Source: UBA6163 sp041753075
Lineage (GTDB): Bacteria; Planctomycetota; Planctomycetia; Pirellulales; Pirellulaceae
Assembly: GCA_041753075.1 (NCBI GenBank)
Contig: JBGSVE010000065.1
Span: 1-64,000 of the forward strand
Length of the DNA: 64,000 nt
Direction of reading: 5' to 3'
Shown here: positions 61,194 through 64,000 of the stretch, in pieces
Layout: every line of letters begins with the position of its first letter
Numbering within the stretch: position 1 is the first letter of the stretch
The notes under the pieces: generated by a model
The model's database searches: none
Seen by the model: only the letters and a program-made list of their open reading frames with translations
Told to the model about the DNA's origin: nothing
Translations under genes and position numbers: made by a program

Positions 61194-62987
61194 TTGAACT
61201 CTTCGGCTCCAAAAAAAAGCGCTGCGGCAACCGGCTTTTTGCCATTTCCCGTCTCATTATGTCGCGCCGTGTCGCTTGCGTTGATGGGGCTGATGGCCGC
61301 CAGCGGTGGCTGCAGTGCGTTGACGAAATCACGCAGCGAAGCCGACGCCCAGCAAAAAAACCTAACGAAATTGATGGTTGCGCCGGACCCACCGGCGCTG
61401 GTTCGCGAAGCCGCCGTGCCGCATGGCCTGACTTTCTTGTCTGTCGAGGGCGTTGCTGTAGTAAATGGCTTGCCTGGGACCGGCGGCCCGATTGCTCCGT
61501 CGCCGTTCCGCGATGAGATCATTGACGAGATGAAGCATCGCGAAATTCCTGATCCCCACTTGTTTCTCGAGTTGCCGGAAACGGCGCTGGTGCGTGTCCA
61601 AGCGATCATCCCGCCAGCGGCCAGGCGCGGCGACATATTGGACTTGCGAATCATCAGTCCACCGAAAACCGATGCGACCGATTTGCACGGCGGCTGGCTG
61701 ATGGATACTCGCTTGCGGCAACAACAAAAGCTCGCCGGTGCAGTTCGCAAGAGCGATGTGTTGGCCATCGGCCAGGGTGCGATTACCTCGCGCGCTGACC
61801 ATGAAACGGGTGAGGATGTTGCGTTGCGGTTGCAGGGCACCGTGGTCGGTGGCGGACGGGTCCAGCAAGATCGCAAACTGGGTCTGGTCATTCGCCCTGA
61901 GTACCAACATGTTAAAACCGCGTCACAGCTCACCGCCGCGATCAATGATCGGTTCTACTTTTTTGATGGCAGCAAACGCAGTGGCATCGCCAAGGCAATC
62001 GAGGACGATTTTATCGAGGTGCAAGTACATCCACGATATCGTCACAATATCCACCGCCTGATGGCCGTCATCGCGATGGTCTGTCCTCAAGGCGAATCCG
62101 CCCAGACCCAGACCGTGCTGGCCGACCTGGGGCTGCGTTTGAAGCAACCGACAACCGCCGACGAAGCCGGACTGCAGCTTGAGGCGATCGGCAATGCGGC
62201 GATCCCAACGCTCATTGGCGAACTTACCAATCCGAACGCCGAAGTTCGCTTTCATGCGGCCCAGGCGCTGGCATACTTGGACCGCAATGAAGCTATCGAG
62301 CCGCTAGCGCAGTTGGCACGAGACGAAGCCGCCTTTCGCTACCAGGCGATTGTGGCGATCGAAGGGATGACGGGGCGACCGCCATTGGATGCACTGAAGT
62401 CGCTGTTTGACTCGCCCAGCATGGAAGCTCGCTACGGTGCGCTACGGTCGATTCGCCGGCGGGTCGACCGTGATACTGCGGTGCGATCGACTCACATGCA
62501 AAGCGGCTACCGGCTGTACCGAGTTCCCTCGACTGCCGCACCGTTCATTGCCGTATCACTAACCGAAGCACCGGAGATTGTTTGCTTTGGCGAAGACGAT
62601 TCGGTGGCAATCAACGATTTCTTGCACGGCACCGGCGGCATTGTGATTCGTCCCCACGAGACTGCGGCGCGTCAATTGCACGTCAGTCGGTTTACGCCTG
62701 GTGGTGCTGACAAACGTGTCGAGGTTCCCGCGACGATTGAAGGCCTGTTAACCGGGATCGACATGGTCGGTGGCGGCTACGGTGATGCGATTGCGATCCT
62801 GCGGAAAGCCAAAACCAATAACCAAATCACTTGTGGATTGGCGCTCGATCCGTTGCCACAATCGCTACGAACGTACCATCGTGACGCCGCCGCGTTGACT
62901 GACCCTGCGCAATTGCCACCCGAGGATATCGCCTCGACCAACCCCGACGACGCAAAATCCTCCTGGTGGTCACTGTTTGGCTGGTAG
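61194..62987 (+). CDS. FlgI-like (P-ring) lipoprotein with HEAT repeats
   Basis: A 597-residue exported protein. The N-terminus has a hydrophobic stretch and lipobox ASGGC (Cys about 40). Residues about 75-310 match the flagellar P-ring protein FlgI: LSVEGVAVVNGLPGTGGPI, ETALVRVQAIIPPAARRGDI, ISPPKTDATDLHGGWLMDT. From about 335-430 there are HEAT-like helical repeats (NAEVRFHAAQALAYLDRNEA, then EARYGALRSIRRR), which FlgI normally lacks. The rest is an unknown domain ending WWSLFGW. A TTG at 61194 with GGGAAG before it is the start used; an ATG at 61284 would remove the charged N-region. Confidence 0.72.
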   Translation: MNSSAPKKSAAATGFLPFPVSLCRAVSLALMGLMAASGGCSALTKSRSEADAQQKNLTKLMVAPDPPALVREAAVPHGLTFLSVEGVAVVNGLPGTGGPIAPSPFRDEIIDEMKHREIPDPHLFLELPETALVRVQAIIPPAARRGDILDLRIISPPKTDATDLHGGWLMDTRLRQQQKLAGAVRKSDVLAIGQGAITSRADHETGEDVALRLQGTVVGGGRVQQDRKLGLVIRPEYQHVKTASQLTAAINDRFYFFDGSKRSGIAKAIEDDFIEVQVHPRYRHNIHRLMAVIAMVCPQGESAQTQTVLADLGLRLKQPTTADEAGLQLEAIGNAAIPTLIGELTNPNAEVRFHAAQALAYLDRNEAIEPLAQLARDEAAFRYQAIVAIEGMTGRPPLDALKSLFDSPSMEARYGALRSIRRRVDRDTAVRSTHMQSGYRLYRVPSTAAPFIAVSLTEAPEIVCFGEDDSVAINDFLHGTGGIVIRPHETAARQLHVSRFTPGGADKRVEVPATIEGLLTGIDMVGGGYGDAIAILRKAKTNNQITCGLALDPLPQSLRTYHRDAAALTDPAQLPPEDIASTNPDDAKSSWWSLFGW

Positions 62988-63078
62988 GCGAGCGATTGGC
63001 AGGCATTTACTGACCTCGAATTCAATTCGTGAGCTAGCTTTTGCCAACCACCCGCAGACTAGCCCCAGCGAATCAAAC

Positions 63079-64000
63079 ATGTACCCGGCGTCATTCACCC
63101 GACATCTGCCTTCGTGGCTTAAGCCGCTTGAGTCGACACCGCGCGGTCGCATCGCCGAGCTCGATGCGTTGCGCGCGGCGGCGGCGATCAACTTGATTCT
63201 ATTTCACTTTTCCCATGTCTATGCGGTGAAGTTTGGCTATCACCAACCGCTTGGGTTCGAGTGGCCGTTTGGTGCCTATGGCGTCGAGATGTTCTTTATC
63301 CTCAGCGGTTTTCTCAACGCCACGTCACTGATCAAAGGTGGCAGCGTAAACCGTTACCTGGGCGCTCGGCTGATTCGAATTGTGCCGATCTTTTGGTTGG
63401 CGATCCTGGCGAACCTGTGGATCGTCGAGTTGCCACCCCATGTCGGTGGCGATTATCCGATCGGGATTTGGTTGGCCAACATGACGCTGATTCCAAAACT
63501 GTTTGGCTATGATTGTGTTGATCCCGTGATGTGGACGTTGCAAGTCGAGATCATGTTTTACGGAATCATTGCCATTTTGTTCTCACGTGGCTTGCTCAGT
63601 GGCCGACTTGCTTACTGGACATGGGGCACGTTGGCGGCAATTGCAATGTTGATATGTCCTTGGCTCGACTCGCCGGCTGCCGCCGCCGCTCCTGGATTCG
63701 TTCGTGGACTGGCGCACATCCTGCGGTCATTGTTGATTTTGGATTTCATTCCATTGATGGCGATTGGGTTCTTTCTGTTCCGCATCAAATTTGTTCCGAC
63801 GGCGTCGAAGCTTGCTTCGATTACCGCGCTGACTGCCTGTGCTGCGGTATTTCACAGCATCGATCACGGCAAGCACAATCCCGTGGCGACGATGTTGATC
63901 ATTGCGCTGGTGACGACAAGCGCCTACGGCAAGATTCCGTTCCTGCGATTGCGTCCGATTCTGTTCATTGCGTCGATCTCGTATCCGCTTTATCTATGCC
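63079..64000 (+). CDS. Acyltransferase 3 (OafA/YrhL type), cut by the window end
   Basis: From the ATG at 63079 the frame stays open to the window edge, giving 307 residues of a multi-helix membrane protein. RIAELDALRAAAAINLILFH at the start has the family LDxLRxxA and catalytic-type His. FGVEMFFILSGFL-like (YGVEMFFILSGFLNATSLIK) and DPVMWTLQVEIMFYGI are the other hallmarks. Such enzymes acylate exported sugars or peptidoglycan. About eight helices are visible; the C-terminus is outside the window. Confidence 0.88.
   Translation, partial: MYPASFTRHLPSWLKPLESTPRGRIAELDALRAAAAINLILFHFSHVYAVKFGYHQPLGFEWPFGAYGVEMFFILSGFLNATSLIKGGSVNRYLGARLIRIVPIFWLAILANLWIVELPPHVGGDYPIGIWLANMTLIPKLFGYDCVDPVMWTLQVEIMFYGIIAILFSRGLLSGRLAYWTWGTLAAIAMLICPWLDSPAAAAAPGFVRGLAHILRSLLILDFIPLMAIGFFLFRIKFVPTASKLASITALTACAAVFHSIDHGKHNPVATMLIIALVTTSAYGKIPFLRLRPILFIASISYPLYLC

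Noticed and set aside
1..64000. Search for tRNA, rRNA and CRISPR arrays
   Set aside because: No cloverleaf, ribosomal or regularly spaced repeat pattern was recognised by eye; a covariance-model scan would be needed to exclude small RNAs.

Overview
The window looks like chromosomal DNA from a planctomycete, most likely of the Pirellulaceae/Rhodopirellula type. This rests on gene content rather than on any database match. It carries a DUF1549/DUF1553 cytochrome paired with a DUF1501 protein, two DUF1080 proteins, a PQQ-type beta-propeller protein, an ECF sigma factor overlapping a Ser/Thr kinase gene, a planctomycete-type FlgM, and many secreted proteins without a firm family. Genes lie on both strands in short operons with many 4-bp start/stop overlaps. 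No rRNA, tRNA or CRISPR array was seen.

Layout. 0-1 kb: the 3' end of an IS110-type transposase, an 18-bp tandem repeat and a DUF2293 gene. 1-10 kb: housekeeping and envelope genes (rhomboid protease, esterase/SMP-30 fusion, gamma carbonic anhydrase-like protein, membrane protein coupled to an S41 protease, two secreted proteins, RdgB). 10-14.5 kb: the DUF1549/DUF1501 pair. 14.5-16.7 kb: MsrQ and MsrP overlapping out of frame, then a YebC-type regulator. 17.5-21.9 kb: a Y4yA-type PLP enzyme whose start codon overlaps that of a divergent secreted protein, an ECF sigma factor, a Fur-family repressor and FlgM. 22-32 kb: PQQ propeller protein, WYL-like small protein, hybrid histidine kinase, a CsrA-receiver fusion, DUF1080 protein and a fused hydantoinase/oxoprolinase.

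The most striking block is 32.1-47.6 kb, a nitrate uptake and assimilation locus. A porin is transcribed away from an operon reading NrtA lipoprotein, NrtB permease, two ATPases, a triple GAF-like repeat protein, a fused DmsB-DmsC-type iron-sulfur/membrane protein, a molybdopterin nitrate reductase, a siroheme nitrite reductase, and an unusual FAD reductase with an N-terminal Fe-S domain in place of a flavodoxin domain. The arrangement suggests a quinol-fed nitrate reductase anchored at the membrane but facing the cytoplasm. It also suggests a dedicated NAD(P)H donor for nitrite reductase. That donor and the nitrite reductase begin with nearly the same short peptide.

47.7-52.7 kb holds a DUF1080 protein, the sigma factor/kinase pair, a zinc metallopeptidase and a lipid kinase. 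52.7-60 kb looks like a stress island: two short-chain dehydrogenases, a YciE/F-type ferritin-like protein, a broken response regulator, an intact response regulator with a large hybrid kinase, a PAP2 phosphatase and a 51-residue DUF3309 protein. Four related palindromic repeats are scattered here, one of them inside the kinase coding sequence. 61-64 kb holds a FlgI-like lipoprotein with HEAT repeats and the start of an acyltransferase that runs off the window.
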